Made by a program: the position numbers and the translations under genes
The notes under the pieces: model-generated
Told to the model about the DNA's origin: nothing
The model's input: the letters and a program-made list of their open reading frames with translations, nothing else
Databases searched by the model: none
Assembly (NCBI GenBank): GCA_902778645.1
Contig: CACYYO010000011.1
Location: forward strand, 1-43,396
From: an uncultured Rhodospirillales bacterium
GTDB lineage: Bacteria; Pseudomonadota; Alphaproteobacteria; RF32; CAG-239
Length of the DNA: 43,396 nt
Reading direction: 5' to 3'
Shown: positions 42,855 through 43,396 of the stretch, one piece after another
Layout of the letters: every line of letters begins with the position of its first letter
Position numbering within the stretch: the stretch's first letter is position 1

Positions 42855-43396
42855 TCCTCTCCATCCATTTTAAGATATCTAAATCATTGCGATATTCAAG
42901 TAAATTTCCATGTTGCCCCTGTTCATAAATCAGGATTTGTTTCGGCTCCGGTGCCATCTTAAATAAGTTTTTTGCCAGTTCAATAGGAACAACTTTATCT
43001 TGTCCTGCTCCCATTACCAGAATCGGGCTTTGTATGTTTTGAATTATTTTTGTGTTATCATATTTGTCCGCAACAATCCAATCCAATGGCAAATAAGGTG
43101 CCCGCCCTTTAGCAACATTGAGCAAACTATCAAACGGAACTTCTAAAATTAATCCGGCAAAATTTCCATTTGCTTGAAATTGATGCACCGTATGAATTGC
43201 CATATGAGACCCTAAGGACATCCCATAAATATACATATCGGCATTTCGGTATCCTAAGTCTTGCAGGTATTTAACCGCCGCCAACATGTCTTTTTCCAAA
43301 TTTTTTTGCGTTATTTTCCCGTTAAGTCCGCCAAAGCCTCTGTATTCCGGCATCATAATTCCATAGCCTAAATCCGCAAACATTTTCAGCTTCGGA
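42838..43396 (-). CDS. Alpha/beta hydrolase, N-terminus cut by window edge
   Basis: At least 185 residues; the frame stays open to the window edge, so the start lies outside. The visible part has GYGIMMPEYRGFGG, the nucleophile elbow IYGMSLGSHMA, the acid region LVMGAGQDKVVP and the terminal His in GQHGNLLEY. This is the serine aminopeptidase/BAAT-like hydrolase class (Hydrolase_4 type), often membrane anchored by its missing N-terminus. It is coupled to the AsmA-like gene. Confidence 0.85.
   Translation of the reverse strand, partial: PKLKMFADLGYGIMMPEYRGFGGLNGKITQKNLEKDMLAAVKYLQDLGYRNADMYIYGMSLGSHMAIHTVHQFQANGNFAGLILEVPFDSLLNVAKGRAPYLPLDWIVADKYDNTKIIQNIQSPILVMGAGQDKVVPIELAKNLFKMAPEPKQILIYEQGQHGNLLEYRNDLDILKWMERNEKSI

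Overview
The window is an AT-rich, gene-dense bacterial chromosome segment with few long gaps, no phage or IS genes and no CRISPR. Several features suggest an alphaproteobacterium: the order prmC - DUF4167 - clpB, which is typical of that class; an RpoH-type sigma factor with the RpoH box; a second-type GluRS with RIDDTD; a bactofilin beside an M23 peptidase; and an AapJ-like amino-acid binding protein. Low GC, small genes and short intergenic palindromes would fit an uncultured host-associated lineage. That placement is inference; nothing in the window names a species.

Layout. 1-1272: a truncated unknown gene, then two small unknown genes behind a good sigma70-type promoter. 1356-4287 (minus): PAP2/class A acid phosphatase, L-serine dehydratase and a DUF1796 papain-like protein. 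4443-7121 (plus): an envelope run of FtsB-like protein, M23 peptidase, bactofilin, then smpB. 7145-9919 (minus): glycan-decoration genes (two glycosyltransferases and a hexapeptide acyltransferase), overlapping. 10040-11101 (plus): NagZ-like hexosaminidase. 11107-18654 (minus): a proteostasis/translation block (asnS, a secreted unknown, rpoH, prmC, DUF4167, clpB, a small unknown). 18805-23881: glycine-zipper lipoprotein, S41 peptidase and exonuclease III (minus), then SPOR protein, M50 protease and TatA-like protein (plus), and DUF805 (minus). 23993-30443 (minus): glycogen genes glgB-glgX-malQ. 30699-33440: DUF2934 protein, TPR-methyltransferase, tRNA-Leu(CAA) with a duplicated 3' end and terminator, and two small unknown genes. 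33575-37223 (minus): cysS, gltX, MlaC-like protein. 37276-43396: amino-acid binding protein (plus), then (minus) esterase, HAD-like protein, giant AsmA/DUF3971 protein and a truncated alpha/beta hydrolase.

How it works together. The strongest themes are envelope construction and remodelling (FtsB, M23, bactofilin, SPOR, S41, NagZ, MlaC, AsmA-like), heat-shock and protein quality control (RpoH, ClpB, SmpB), storage-glucan handling (branching, debranching, glucanotransferase), and aminoacyl-tRNA supply (AsnS, CysS, GluRS, tRNA-Leu). The most notable non-coding signal is a hairpin in the clpB leader that pairs the Shine-Dalgarno sequence with an upstream CACCUCU. It has the layout of an RNA thermometer. 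Where a start codon was moved from the longest open frame, the Shine-Dalgarno evidence is given in the entry.
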